A DNA stretch of 64,000 nucleotides from Molossus alvarezi (GCA_037176705.1 CM073891.1:94919827-94983826), one strand, 5' to 3'; shown: positions 42,550 through 54,619, counted from the stretch's first letter. A program made the numbers and translations. The notes: generated by a model from the letters alone, not told the origin.

Positions 42550-42980
42550 TGCTCCAGAACCCTGCTTGCCATGAAGTGATGACTGTTATTTATGCCTGGG
42601 CCCTGCTCTCATCGCAAGGAGAATATCTCACCAGAAATTGGCATGCCATGGCAAACAATTAAAAGAGAAAAATAAACCTCTGTGCAATCTCAGGGTGCTT
42701 GGAAATGAGGAATTACAAGGTGGTAGCATGAAAAAATTATATAAAAATCTATTTTTACATCACAATAATGTGCTTTTATATGGGTAGTAATTTCTGGATG
42801 TGCAATAAAGTGGCTTTTACATCAGGCAGAATCAGAGTTTATAGGCAATCAGTGCTTTTATCTGGGAAAATATAACTCACCCGTCCCCACACCATCCATC
42901 CTGCAGGCAGCAGGCCTCATCTTCCCAGCACCGTCTGCACTGAGGAAATAATTGTGCAATTAAAGTGTCAGCCCTCCGAC
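42550..42980. promoter_or_regulatory. AT-rich, repeat-free block, possible conserved element
   Basis: Sharp change to AT-rich sequence with no repeat signature. Contains 'ggcatgccatggcaaacaattaaaag', 'aataatgtgcttttatatggg', 'tgcaataaagtggcttttac' and 'aaataattgtgcaattaaag'. The shape fits a conserved non-coding element, but conservation cannot be seen from one sequence. Confidence 0.35.
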
Positions 42981-44220
42981 CCCCCATGATCTCCCAACCA
43001 CATCTTCCAGCTCCTTCCCAAAGGACAAAGCCATGGGTCCAGGACTAGGTAGTGAAGGGGCCAGACAGATGCTGACCACTGTCTCCACTGCTTAGAGAAA
43101 ATACCACAAGGCCAGTAAGAACTCCACAGACACTGAGGGTCTGCTCCGGGCCAGACACTGCGCTAAGGACCTGGGAACCTGGGTCCCAGGCCTGGCTTGC
43201 AGAGCTCACAATCTTGTGACAGTCATGAGGCAAGTGGGTGTTGGGGGGAGGGGGTACGAAAGCTGTCAGGTAAACCCTGGGAGCTGAAAGGACACAAAAA
43301 AGGAGCCTGGGATGGGGGTGGTGTAGGACATGGCACCGGCCTGAGGCCTCTGTCCAGAGCACTGACAAAGCCCCTCCCCCCCAAATCACGTCTCACCGCC
43401 TGGTGCAGAACTGACTGGCCACCGCAGGGATACCTTTTCTGACTCAAAGCCTCTTCTCCACTAAAATGCAAAGTATCCCTCCCCCCTTTTGTTGTTAGCA
43501 GTTATTAACAGTTTCAGTCATTAACTCCCAAGTTGGTTTGAATTTGCTTATAGGATTAGCTCCCTATCACTTGAAAAACTGAGAAAAGAGGGCCTAGGGG
43601 AATGAGCCACGTGCCTGGTACATCTGATGGGAGAAGGGAGAAGGAGCCGCAGGGCTGTGTGATTGTGGAGGGAACAGTGGGTAGGATGCTGGAGTGGGGA
43701 CCTGGGCCCTCTGGGGAAGGCACCTACCTCATTTGGAAAAGGCTCCAACACTGAGGCAGGAGAGGTGAAAATAAGCTGCCCAGGGGCCCCAGGTGTCAGC
43801 TTCCACTCGATCCCTCCACCTCCCTCCTCATCCAGGTAAGAGTGTGTCACGGGCTGCAGCATCTCAGTGGGTTTATGCCCCATTTGCCACCTCTCTTTAT
43901 TCCGTCCCTTCTCTGCCCAGGTGTCCGCACTTTTGGTAAGACTCTGATTTCTTTGAGTCAGTCCCCTTTCTTCCCATGCCTTCAATTTTTCTCCCTTACC
44001 TCCCAGCGAGGAGGGAAAGTTTGCAGTGAGCCGTTACTCTGCACTCAGGGCTCAGACACTGGCCGAACGTTTCACCTGCGCCAGGACCAGGAGATGGTTG
44101 GGCAGCCGGGCATAGAAACAGCTCTCTGGGAACAGCTTCTTCCAGCAGCCTGTGTCCTCGAACCTTGAGGTCCTGGAGCTCGGGGACAACTGAGAAACAT
44201 CTCCACCAGCACCTGGCTGT
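42981..44220. other. Intergenic stretch, nothing identified
   Basis: Unique-looking. Open frames up to about 145 codons lack homology or splice context. Confidence 0.55.
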
Positions 44221-44224
44221 AGGT

Positions 44225-44430
44225 GGTTGAATTGTGTTCCCTCCCTCTCCCCCGAGGATTTGTCCAAACCCTAACCCCTGATACCTGTGAATGAGACTTT
44301 ATTTGGAAACGAGTCTTGGCAGATATAATTAATTTAGTACTTGAGTTAAGGAAGGATTTGGGGATGACTGCTGTCCTTAAACAAAGGGGAGGGAGATTTG
44401 AGACACAGTTCAAGAGAAGGCCATTGAAGG
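44225..44430 (+). repeat. Ancient interspersed repeat, family not assigned
   Basis: 'gttgaattgtgttccc...ccaaaccctaacccctgatacctgtgaatgagactttatttggaaac' is a well-known mammalian repeat phrase. The reverse-orientation partner of the same family occurs at 61470-61790. Confidence 0.6.
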
Positions 44431-44509
44431 CAATGCAGGAGAGGGAAATCATTTTCCCTGTACCCTTCTGAGTTCTTAGCTGACCCCTGTGATAAAAGAT
44501 TAACAAGAG

Positions 44510-44701
44510 CCCTGGCCGGTTTGGCTCAGTGGTTAGAGTGTTGACCCAAGGACCAAAGAGTCCCCCGGTCAGTGGTCAATTCCAGTCATGCGGGAGGCAA
44601 CCAATCGATGTGTCTCTCTCTCATCAATGTTTCTCCCACCTTCCCTCCCTCCCTCTCTCCCACTCTATCTGAAAATCAATGGAAAAATATCCTCGGGTGA
44701 G
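44510..44701 (+). mobile_element. Ves SINE with TSD gattaacaagag
   Basis: Head 'ctggccggtttggctcagtggttagagtgttgaccc'. The TSD at 44498-44509 and 44702-44713 is perfect. Slightly shortened between head and body. Confidence 0.95.
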
Positions 44702-44713
44702 GATTAACAAGAG

Positions 44714-45560
44714 AAAAACAAACAGAAGTTTATTAACGTGTACACCTTGTGTGTACATGGGCGAGACCCAGGAGGAAATGAATAGCTCCCCAAGGTGACT
44801 TAGAATTCAGGATTAAATGCCACCTTCACAGGGAAGGGGAGAGGGAGGGAGGGAGGCCCTTTCGGGGACCAAATGATTGTGAGGAAAGCTGACGGCCTTA
44901 GAGAAGATGGGAGGCCTGATGGTTTGTGACAGGGTGTGGCGCGGCTTCTAGTCTCCTCTGCAGAGGAGAACTAGTTGGTAAATCTCTGGGGAGGGGACTT
45001 ACGGCAACTGAGTTCCTTTGGGAGGCTCTGTCTTCAGGCAGATGAGGGGAGTTCAGAGAAAACCTTTCCCCATATTTGCTGTTTTTCAAATGCCTACAGT
45101 TTAAAAGAATCAATATACCGAAGTGGCATATTTTGGGAGGGGTGTTCTGTTACCCTTCAGTGTGGAGAGGCAGAGAGCGGAGTTATGACGAGAAGCCAAG
45201 CTGCCAGATCCCAGAAGGGGCGAGGAATTCTCCCTCCGAGCCTTCCCCTGGAGGGAGCAGGGCCCTGCAGACTTGGCAGAAAAGGGAAACCGAGGCACCA
45301 GGCCACCTCAGCTTTCCTTGGGCATGAAGGGCTGGCCCTCAGTAACACCAGCCAGGGAAGAGGTGGGGCTGAAGCCGGGCACTCTGCCCTCCTCTTGCTT
45401 CGTGGTGCCAGCCCTTCACACCGCCCTCGGATGGACTTGTAGAGCAGCGTGGGAGCCGCTGTGAGCCCGGGACCCCTGGCTGGCACCTCTTTGCTGCGTC
45501 CCCTCTGCTGTGCCCTGGGAGATGAGGGCAGTGCCAAGCCGGCATCCCCTGCGGTGATTT
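44714..45560. other. Intergenic stretch, nothing identified
   Basis: GC-moderate unique DNA. The 155-codon frame 44975-45442 has no recognisable homology. Confidence 0.5.
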
Positions 45561-45574
45561 CATGCCCCATAAGA

Positions 45575-45755
45575 TGGGCAATCAAAAATAATAGACAAAG
45601 CCACTGCCCTAGGCCTGCCGCCGCAGCAGGCGATGCTGAGGTAGCTGCCTGGAAAATAAACTAATTCCCAGCCCTGGTGGGTAGAAATAACAGCATCAGC
45701 ATGGAGCAGGTCTGCAAAGCCCCGGCCAATAAGTGGGTTAAAAATAAACCACCTC
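45575..45755. promoter_or_regulatory. Possible conserved non-coding element
   Basis: Repeat-free block with 'gatgggcaatcaaaaataatag', 'gctgcctggaaaataaactaattcc' and 'ggttaaaaataaaccacc'. AT-rich cores set in GC-rich DNA. Inference from composition only. Confidence 0.3.
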
Positions 45756-46345
45756 TCCCTGCTGCAGTGGCACCCTCCTCTCCCCATGTCCGGGCTGGTG
45801 ACATGGTTTCTTCTCTCCAGGCAGGTGTCTGTTTGCTGCACAGCCTCAGGCCTGCCTGGGGGTGACAAGGTTGGGGGGCACTGGCAGAGGGATAAAAAGG
45901 GGAAGGGAGGGAGGTTCTGCCCTAAGCACACAGCTGTCACTGGTGAAGGACACTTCTGAGCACCTGTGTTGGAGCTGGGCACTGAAGAAGCCAAAAGCTA
46001 AAGCCCCCGGGGCCCATCTGTCTGCACGCTGCAGAAGGGTGCAGGCAAACCCCCGGCCTCGCTGGCTGTCTTCGAACACAGTGAGCCACAGAAAGGAGAG
46101 CCTCTAGCGGGGCCCAGCGTGTATACCTGTGCCTCTAAGAGAAGGAGTTGCTTTTTTATTTTCAAACAAAGAATGAACATTTTAGTAGGAATTCAGTGAG
46201 TGGGAGTTTTGCAAAATATCCCCTGGGGCTGGGAGGGGGGACATGGATTTATTCCAATGATGCTGCCATGGATGAAACACATTCCAATAATGCCCCTTTG
46301 GAAACAGTGAGAATGTGAGCCTCCTAGGAATATTCCTTATATTGC

Positions 46346-46587
46346 TTTATTTTTTAAAACCCTCACCTAAGGATATGTTTATTGATTTTTAGAGAGAGAA
46401 AGGAAGAGAGAGAGAGAAAGAGAGAGAAACATTGATGTGAGAGAGAACATTAATGGGTTGCCTCCCATACATGCCCGGATGGGGGATCAAACTTGCAACC
46501 CAGGTATGTACCCTGACTGGGAATTGAACCCACAACTTTTTGGTGTACAGGTCAAAGTTCTAACCAGCTAAGCCATCTGGCCAGGGC
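46346..46587 (-). mobile_element. tRNA SINE (antisense), diverged
   Basis: 'cctcacctaaggatatgtttattgatttttag' tail side, GA body, antisense head 'ctaaccagctaagccatctggccagggc'. TSD tccttatattgc at 46334-46345 and 46588-46599. Confidence 0.93.
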
Positions 46588-46599
46588 TCCTTATATTGC

Positions 46600-48078
46600 C
46601 TTTTGGTTACACCCACATGGGTCCCTCCTGTCCCCTGCCACCTTGGGATTGCACACCAACTCCCACCTGCCCACCTGCAGGGTCCCGAGGGCCCCCAGGT
46701 TCCCAACATGTCTTACCTGCCTTCTACCTACTGTCCCTTTTAAGTCCACTTGTCAGCTTTAAAAAATGTCAACGTCTTCTCAAATGCTTGGCCTGACCCT
46801 TCCCTACCTGTGGCTGACCTACTCCTTCACCCACGCCTGCGCCTGCCCGCTTCTCAGCAAACCGACCGCCCCGCCTCTTCAGCCCTGGGCGCCTTTGTTA
46901 AAGGCGGTTCCCTCTCCCAGAACACCCTTCTCCACCTTCGCTGTCCTCGAGGTCCTACTAAGTTTTCTAAGCCCAGCTCATACTGTTACCTCCATCCCCA
47001 ACCATCCCAGGGAACAGTGGTCACTTGTGCCCAGCACGCTGGACAGCTCCGTCCTAGGCCCTACCTTTCACATTACATGTCTGTCTTGTGTGTCTCCCCA
47101 GGGGGTGGCCAGATCCTCAGGGCCGGAGTCGCGCTTGGTTCTGGGGCAGGCAGGGCATGGAAAACAAGCAGAGGAAAACAGCCTCCCTCCTGTGGCCCTG
47201 CTCGCGAAGGTCACAGTGCTCTGCAGAGCGGGGCAGGCAGCAGGCAAGGAGAAGCCGCCCGCAGAAGAGCCCAGGAGGAAGGCGTGCCAGAACCTTCCAG
47301 GGAACCCTGGGGGGCTGGAAGGAGGGCAGGGCCTGGATGAAGGGAGATGAAGGCGGGCCGAGGCACCCTGGGCTCGCTGCTACCCCCCTCCAAGCCACCT
47401 GCCCTCTGTGGAAAGCTGTGACTGTCTCTGCCACCACGGCAGCTGTTCCCGCTCCGACTCCTCAGAAGGGCCAGGCCTTCCCAGCAGCCTCCATCAGGCT
47501 TGGCTGAAAATAATCTCCAGATAGAGAGCCCCTTCTTGGGCTGCCCTTTCCCCAACACCAGAAACGGGATGGGGAGGAATGGGGTTCTGTTGTCATCTGG
47601 TGTCTCCAGGCCCCGGTGCTGGCACCAATGGAAGGGCTTCCCGCTCCTGCCCCCACCTGCAGCCACAGCAGGAGTCGGGGTGACCGCAGAAAGATGGGTT
47701 GGAAAATGTTGGGTGGAGAGGGTGGAACATGGAGGCCTGAGCTGACCAAACTGGCTGACCAGGAGCAGCCCACTGTCCACCACTGTCCACCCTGTGCCAT
47801 CAGCAAGCCGGGGACACTGCCAGCGTCCTTTCTCCGGGGGCTCAGAGCAATGAAAGAGAAGGGTTTGGATGGGAAATGAAAGGGAGGGTGAGGGTGGGGG
47901 AGGAGGGTGTTTATGGAGGATGTTCATGAAGACAGAGTACCTTCCTCCTCTTCTAGAAAGAATCCCAGGCACACAGCCCTTCCAGGGGGAAGGAGGATCC
48001 CTGTAGCCCTGCTGCAGGCCTCCACCTGGAGGCATAATAGTAGTGAGACCTGCATGGTGATAGCAGCACCCAAGCATT
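46600..48078. other. Intergenic GC-rich stretch, no gene supported
   Basis: Contains long minus-strand frames (up to 291 codons at 47211-48086). They are proline/glycine-rich, in several frames at once, and without splice sites or homology, so they are not called. Confidence 0.55.
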
Positions 48079-48135
48079 CGCTGCATGCTGACTCTCGCGC
48101 TGCATGCTGACTCTCGCGCTGCATGCTGACTCTCG
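48079..48135. repeat. 19-bp minisatellite, three copies
   Basis: Three perfect copies of CGCTGCATGCTGACTCTCG, followed by a diverged partial unit. Each unit carries two CpGs and an SphI-type GCATGC palindrome. Confidence 0.97.
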
Positions 48136-48149
48136 CGTTGAATGCTTCA

Positions 48150-48300
48150 CACGAACTTCTCCTTCACCTGTGGGGTAGGTTCCATTACATTCCATTTTAC
48201 AGATGACGAGCCTGAAGCACAGAGAGGTTCAGTAAGTTGCCCAAGGCCACACAGCTGATGAGCAGTGAGGTCAGATATGGACCTGGCCATGCTTATAACC
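48150..48300 (-). repeat. MIR SINE (antisense)
   Basis: 'cattttacagatgacgagcctgaagcacagagaggttcagtaagttgcccaaggccacacagctgatgag' is the antisense MIR core, well preserved. Confidence 0.88.
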
Positions 48301-49730
48301 CTTCTCTTAGGCTGCCTCTGCTCCTCAGAGCCCCTCTGTAAATCCCGGGCACTGACCATCTGAGCAACTCTTTAGCCCAGAACTGGGGAGAAGGAGAAGG
48401 GGCAAGGCCCCCTGGGGGGGTGAAGCAGTTTCCTCTGTATGGCACTTGTGGAATCCCCCAGAGTGACTTGGGGCAGAGGCAGGGGTGGAGAACAGGGACA
48501 GGAGAGATACCTGGAGGTAGACTAAATAGCCCGAAACCAAGAGATGCACACGAAACCAAGAGCAAATGAGAGGACACGGAGGAGGCTGCGTGAAGGGAAG
48601 GGAGGGGCCCTAGAGAGGCGAAGGCTAGGACGCGGCAAAGGGCTCCCGGCAGGGCCCGCCCTCAGAGGCCCGGGCGCTCCTTGGCTCACTCCAAGGCTCT
48701 GCGCTCTCACGGAAGCGGTGCCAACCTTGAGGCAGGTGGGCTCACGGTGCTGGACATGTGTCCCTAAGAGCCACGTCCTGACCAGAATTGTCCATGCTCT
48801 GGGTGAGAAGACTGACTGCTGGCCAGTCCTGGGGTGGGGGTGGGGCGCCAGCTGCCATTGGTGAAGGGACACTGCCAAGGACATGGGCGCCCCTCTCGTG
48901 CCTCCAGCACTGAGCTGACAGAGGAGGCCTGGGCAGGCGCAGGCAGGGCAGCTCCAGGGACAGGCCAGACCCTGCACCGGCCACTGCAGCCAGCGTGTCC
49001 TGGCCTCCCCGGCTGGCTGGCGGGGGCTGGGCCGGTGCTTGCTCCCGCCAGTGTGTGGCCGGCGATGCTGGCTGTGGCTGGGTCTTGGCCGGAACACGCG
49101 GCCTTGCTCTGCGGCCTCCGTGTGGGCGGTGTGGGCCCCTCACAGCACGGGGCCTCCGGGTGCTCAGACTGCCCTGTGGCTTCCGGAACAACAACCTGGT
49201 GAGCCAGTGAGGCAGACGCTTTTGTGACCTAGCCCTGGAAGTCACACACGTCACTACCACCAGCCTTGCCCACCACCACCTTTGGGCCTTGCCAGCCACA
49301 GTGTACCTGGGGTCAAGGGCAGGGGACATTGATGCCCCGACCTGGTAGGACAGCTTCTGGGATGTGAGAGAGCATTGCAGCCATGGGGGGGGGCGGGGGT
49401 CAGCCGGCCACACGGGCTCTGCCCACAGAATGAGGCAGCCCTCCCTCCCACAGGTATACCTGGGAGTGTCCCAGAGGTGCTCCGTGTCCCACTGTCACGT
49501 GGGACATTGTCTCTGTGCACAGCCAGGTTAGGTCTCCGAGGTCACAGGAGAAAGGCTCCGGCCAGGTGAAGACTCCAGTTACATGGAAAACAGCGACAGG
49601 CCAGGCAAGGAGATGGGAGGTAGCTCACAGCCCCGGGCGCCTGAGGGACGTGGGTGCCGTGTCCACATGTCCTGTTTGTCCTGCTTCATCAGCCCGGCCA
49701 CCGGCAGGAGGAGAGGAGCGGCCAGGATGA
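48301..49730. other. Intergenic GC-rich stretch, no gene supported
   Basis: High-GC unique DNA with many overlapping open frames in both directions and none supported by homology or exon structure. Confidence 0.5.
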
Positions 49731-49734
49731 GCGA

Positions 49735-50050
49735 AGGCTCCGTAGACGCCGAGCGGGGCTCCGCCGGGGTGCGCAGGTGGCTCGGGGTGCGCAGGCGGCT
49801 GGGGCGCAGCCTGGGAGCAGCTATTAGTGCTCTTAAACATTCGAACCCGGCCCAGATGGGTTCCCCTGCTCCCCGAGACCGTTCCTCTGACACGGCTCGT
49901 AAACCGAAATGACGAGGACACGTCTTGCCAAGGGTGTGCATGAAGTGGGGGGACATGAAGCCCGGACGCCCCGACGCAGCTCGGGCTCTGGCGGCGGTGC
50001 GCGTGGCTCCCCAAGGACCCTCCGGCCGCTCGGGCGCGGCCGCAACAGCG
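49735..50050. promoter_or_regulatory. Weaker CpG-rich patch
   Basis: CpG-dense compared with the background ('gcccggacgccccgacgcagc', 'gcggcggtgcgcgtgg', 'cgctcgggcgcggccgc'). It includes an 18-bp imperfect tandem pair 'ggggtgcgcagg(t/c)ggct' at about 49767-49802. It may be a small CpG island. Confidence 0.5.
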
Positions 50051-50261
50051 AAACAAACTCAACGCTTTTCGTCTTTTCTCATAAAAAGCAAAAATCCTCT
50101 TCAGATTTCTTTCAGTTAGTGAACACAGGTGCTAATAAAGGTCTGTTGTGAAAGCGAAGTGGTGTGCAGCAAACGTGCAGAAAGTGGTGAATGACTGCTT
50201 TAGGCTGTTCAGGTGTTTTCCCCAGGAAGAGTAGGTCCACGTTGGCATTTGGAATTTAAAA

Positions 50262-50449
50262 ACAATTTTTTTTTCTTTATTGGTATTAAAGGGAGAGGGA
50301 GAGAGAAATAGGAGCATTGATGAGAGAGAACATCCACTGGCCGCCTCCTGCCTGCCCCCCACGGGGCATCTGGCCCACAACCTGGGGATTGAACCCGTGA
50401 CTTCTTGGTACACGGGTGATGCTCAACCACTGAGCCACAGCGGCTGGAA
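50262..50449 (-). mobile_element. tRNA SINE, second bat subfamily (antisense)
   Basis: T-run tail, 'gggagagggagagagaaatagg' body, head 'gctcaaccactgagccacagcggctgg'. TSD-like gcatttgga at 50245-50253 and 50450-50458. Confidence 0.9.
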
Positions 50450-50636
50450 GCATTTGGGATGTTTGAAGTACAGAACCTACTGACCTACTGATTTTCTTGA
50501 GCACAGGACACGTTGGGGGAGAGTGTGTCACCAGTGGTGGCTGATGAAAGACCTTGTGAATATTGAGTGTATATTTAGTGTGTGATGGCTATTTGATGCC
50601 TGTTTTCTCATCTATCTTATCTATCAGCAATACTCT

Positions 50637-50848
50637 TTTTTTTTTTTTTTTTTTAGTGTCTTTATTGATTTTTAGAGAGAGAGGAAGGGAGAGGGAGAAA
50701 GAGAGGGAAACGTCAATATGAGAGAGAAACATTGCTCAGTTGCGTCCACCACGCACAATCGGGGCATGTGCCCTGACTGGGAATCGAACCAGCAACCTTT
50801 CAGTGCACAGGACAGCGCTCATCCAACGGAGCCCCACCAACCAGGGCC
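50637..50848 (-). mobile_element. tRNA SINE (antisense) with long T-tract
   Basis: T20 tail, then 'agtgtctttattgatttttagagag'; head end 'gccccaccaaccagggcc'. TSD atcagcaatactct at 50623-50636 and 50849-50862. Confidence 0.94.
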
Positions 50849-51024
50849 ATCAGCAATACTCTCATCTATTCCATTCCCTCGCAGGCAAGCTGAGGAGGCA
50901 CGGTTGGCCTGTCCTGACGAGCATCCGGCAGACAGCAGGGTCCTTCCAGAGCCTGATGAATGCAGTTATTTTCCTGCGTGGGTCCCTTATTCCTGTATCT
51001 GCTCCTCATCTCCTATGAGCAAAC

Positions 51025-51420
51025 GCTTTCATTTAATTCAGTCCTACAACACTTGTTGAGCATCTGCTATGTTCTAGGCACTGACGATTCATCAGTAAAC
51101 CAAACAGACAAATTCCTTGCCCTCCTGGCCCTTACACTGTAGCGAGGGAAACACACAAGACACTGCATAAATACATTACACAGGATGTAGAAGGTACCAA
51201 GTACCGTGGGGGCAGGGCACTAAGCCCGGAAGGGGGGCCGACAGGAGTTGTGCTGCAACTTTAGATAAGGTGGTCAGGGAAGGCCTCACTGAGAAGGTGA
51301 CATTTATGCCAAGTCTTGAGGTTCAGGACAGAGCCTACCATGTGGCTATCTGGGGAAGGGTGTTCTGGGCAGAGGGAGAAGCCAGTGCAACGGCCCCGAG
51401 GTTCTAGACAAAAACAAAGG
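51025..51420 (+). repeat. L2 element fossil
   Basis: Long well-ordered L2 signature: 'caacacttgttgagcatctgctatgttctaggcactg', 'caaattccttgccctcctggcccttacactgtag', 'gtggtcagggaaggcctcactgagaaggtgacat', 'gccaagtcttgagg'. Confidence 0.85.
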
Positions 51421-51909
51421 AGCTTCTAGGCTTCAGATTAAGAAAAAACACAACTTTCTCTACCTCTGCAGGTTCTGCCCGCAGGGTGTGGGCGCAAAGG
51501 AGGACCAGGGAGCACAGCCCGAGCTTCTGCTTCCGGGTTAGGGCCTCAGGTCAGCAGGCACTGCCCACTTTGACCCCCCAAAAGGGGGCAGGTCTTTGTC
51601 TCACCCCACACAACTACAAGGCTTCCCAAAGGGTTCATTGTAGTCCTAAAGACAAGTACAGGTTTCCACCCTCCAAGACAGAAGTTGCTTTTAATCCCAA
51701 AAGAACAATCTTTCTAGCATTCCCAAATTTTAAGTCTTTCTGACAACCTCCTTGCACTCACCTACTTTTTCGAGGCCAGTCTACCTCAGAAACCCTTTTA
51801 AGGACTATTAGTGTCACCCCACTTTGCAATTTGGGAACTGATGTTCGGGGAGGGAAGTGCCCAGCCCAGCTACATGCAGCCAGCCCCTCCCGTGCCTTCG
51901 CACTTACAG

Positions 51910-52060
51910 CCTGTGGGACTTTTGTCACATGACTTGGCCTCAGCCTCAGGCTGCCCATCTGAGAGATGGGGACAATGCCCACCACCCAGCAGGGTGTGGT
52001 AAGAAATGAAAGAGGTAAGGAGGCCTGGCACAAAGCAGATGCTCAAGAAGTGGTTAGTAT
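51910..52060 (+). repeat. MIR SINE
   Basis: 'ttggcctcagcctcaggctgcccatctgagagatggggacaatg' and 'aggcctggcacaaagcagatgctcaa', the sense MIR core and end. Confidence 0.75.
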
Positions 52061-52326
52061 TTCTCGAAGGACGGCGGTCCAGGCTCCGCTGGAGGTGCTC
52101 CAGTCACCAGGGACGACAGCTGGGCTGGCGGCGAGTAGCCTGAGCATTTGGTCGTGATGAGTTTGCCCCTCAATCCCAAACCTTCCCTCGATGGGTTAAC
52201 GGGAGAGGTACGTGGGGGATGGAGCACGAGGCTACCTGGTATCTGTAGACGGCTGTATGAACACGCAGCTTGTAAACACAGAATACATAGATGCAGCCTT
52301 GTCTGGACACCTGGGTGAAGTTTTAT

Positions 52327-52400
52327 TTAAAAAAATTTTTTTAATCCTCACCCCAGGATATTTTTCCATTTATCTTCAGATAGAGTGGGAGGGGGAGGGG

Positions 52401-52432
<32 letters not shown>

Positions 52433-52592
52433 TCGATGTAAGAGAGACACATCAACTGGTTGCCTCCTGCACGACCCCAATCAGGGCTGGGCATGAACTG
52501 CAACTGAGTTATGTGCCCTTCATCGGAATCGAACCCGCGACTCTTTGGTCCATAGGCCGATGCACTAACCACTGAGCAAAACTGGCCAGGGC
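52327..52592 (-). mobile_element. Ves SINE (antisense) with long (GA)n
   Basis: The GA tract in the body has expanded (52401-52429). TSD cctgggtgaa(g/a)tttta at 52309-52324 and 52593-52608. Confidence 0.95.
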
Positions 52593-52688
52593 CCTGGGTG
52601 AAATTTTAATAAGGCGTCATAATGTTCTTTATATCAGAGGTGTTGAATAAGAGGAAGAAGATGGAGAAATGAGAGAATAGCATCTTTT

Positions 52689-52920
52689 TTTTTTTTAATT
52701 CTCATCCGAGGACATTTTTGCATTTATCTTCAGATAGAGCGGGAGGGAGAGGGGAAGGAAGAGAGAGAGAGAAACATCGATGTGAAAGAGGTGCCACCCA
52801 CACAACCCCAACCAGGGCTGGGGACAAACTGCAACCGAGGTACGTGCCCTTAGTGGGGACCGAACCCAGGACTCTGGTCTGTGGGCCGACGCTCTAACCA
52901 CTGAGCAAACTGGCCAGGGC
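52689..52920 (-). mobile_element. Ves SINE (antisense)
   Basis: Tail 'ttctcatccgaggacatttttgc', antisense boxes, head 'gagcaaactggccagggc'. TSD gagaatagcatctttt at 52673-52688 and 52921-52936. Only about 100 bp separate it from the previous SINE. Confidence 0.96.
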
Positions 52921-52936
52921 GAGAATAGCATCTTTT

Positions 52937-54129
52937 GTGGGGAATTTTAAAAATAGATATATCTAGATAATAAATTTTTTTTAAAGAAATAAATTGTTAC
53001 CATTATTACTGTTTCTGCTCTGAGGGTGGGAAAGGGGGCTCTGGGTTCAATAATGGTGGTACCCTTACCCTCCCTTCAGTCTGGCTTGAGAGTTCTGAGG
53101 CACACCCAGGGTATTTGTGACAGGCATGGGGTTGGGGCTGGGTGCCTCTAGGCTCTCTGATCATTTCCACCTTTTCTTTCTTCATGAGTTACATTAATTT
53201 AACAACCTCAGGAGCGGAGGGGGGGGGGAAATAGATGGGAGCAAATGTGGAATGGCTTAAATTAAAATTAAATTGAAATAAATTAAATTAAATGGGCAAC
53301 TTTCCGGCACTCATCTCTCAGGCCAAATTACTGTGGAGCAGCCTGGCTGCCAAGGAGGGGCCTGGAGGCCTGTGGTGCTGGGGGCCTCAGCTCCCACCTG
53401 GCCTCCCACGGCCCTGGCAGCGGAGGTTCAGAGGCGGGCAGGGGCCGGAGGCTCACCGCTGGCAGTGCACCTCCCTGCCTCCTTTGTCTGTCTGCTGCCG
53501 CCCCTGGGCCCCAGGCAAAGGACAGCACTGAGGCCGAGGCAGAGGACCCGCTCCCAGGCCGGGGGCGCAAGGAGGTGCCCGGCTGACGGAAGCAGTGGGG
53601 CTAAGCCACCCACGGGGTCTGCAGTGGTCGCCACTCCTTTCGCTTCTAAGGCCGGGATCGGGCGGGTGTGGTGCGGCCCAGCTGCTCCTCACCTCCCAGG
53701 CGGCCCTTCGGGCCAAGGACACCGGATTCCCGTGGCCTAGGGCGTTCCTGGGCTTGCTTCTCGCAGCTTCCCATCAAATCCCCCGAGTCCGAGGGTGGAA
53801 GGAAATCTGCCACAAGCAGTTTCTGGAATGAAAAATAATCCCTGTTTCGAGTGAAAAATTCATGTGCGTTTTGCATTCTCTCATGATGGATTCATGTTTA
53901 CTTTAATATACAATGTTTTACAGTGTTTACCAGCGACGAAATCTGACATGCCCGGAGGCTATGCCCTCCTCCTGGATGTGCCAGGAGCCCCTGGCAGGAC
54001 GCCTGGCAGCCCCCGTGCGCTCAGCCTCAGAGCAGCCTGGAGGACCGTCTGCATCACCAGTTCCACCCCAGGCTGCAATCCTAGAAGGTGGGAAAATCCT
54101 GACGTCAAAACCAAGGGCATTTACAACGC
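52937..54129. other. Intergenic stretch, no gene supported
   Basis: Contains AT-rich (TAAAT)n-like sequence at 53240-53295, a GC-rich block at 53330-53760 with overlapping frames, and otherwise unique DNA. Confidence 0.5.
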
Positions 54130-54420
54130 AGATGCAACTGAAGAGATGCTAAATGAAATCAGCCAGACACTAAGGACAGATGCTGACTGATCCAATCACA
54201 TGAGGTGTCAGACCAGTCAATTTCATAGAGACAGAAAGTAGAACAGTGGGTGCTGGGGGCAGGGGTTTGGAACGGAGTTATTGTTTTGTGGGTACACAGT
54301 CTCAGCTTTGCAGGTACTGGAGATGGATAGCACAACAATGTGAATAGACTTAATTTAATACCGCTTTAAATGCTTAAGACGTTAAAATTTATGTAATGTA
54401 TATTTTGCCACAGTTTCAAG
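54130..54420 (+). mobile_element. Old L1 3'-end fragment
   Basis: 'ccaatcacatgaggtgtcagaccagtcaatttcatagagacagaaagtag', 'ggagttattgttttgtgggtac', 'gatggatagcacaacaatgtgaatagacttaa', 'atgtaatgtatattttgccac': the typical L1M 3' order. Confidence 0.8.
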
Positions 54421-54619
54421 GCACCAAGGGTCAGAGTTGTTAACAAGCCGGGTCACACTGCAGGGCCGGGCCAGGGTCACCGCTGACCCTCCTTTTCCTG
54501 AAGAAGACCCCACCCCTGCCCTGCTCCCCAGGGAGGCGGCAGTGGATACAGCCCGCTGGCCACCTGGGTTGTCCCCAACACTGGAGCTGGAAGGATCCCA
54601 GGAAAGCAATCATTCCGTT

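Noticed and set aside
48079..48135. Short regular repeats that could suggest a CRISPR array
   Set aside because: Units are directly adjacent with no spacers, only three copies, in mammalian DNA. It is a minisatellite.
47211..49413. Long minus-strand frames of 291, 191 and 223 codons
   Set aside because: Low-complexity, GC-driven, several frames open at once, no homology recognised and no transcript structure.
53864..54190. 108-codon frame 53864-54190
   Set aside because: Its 3' half runs into an old L1 3' end and the rest has no homology.
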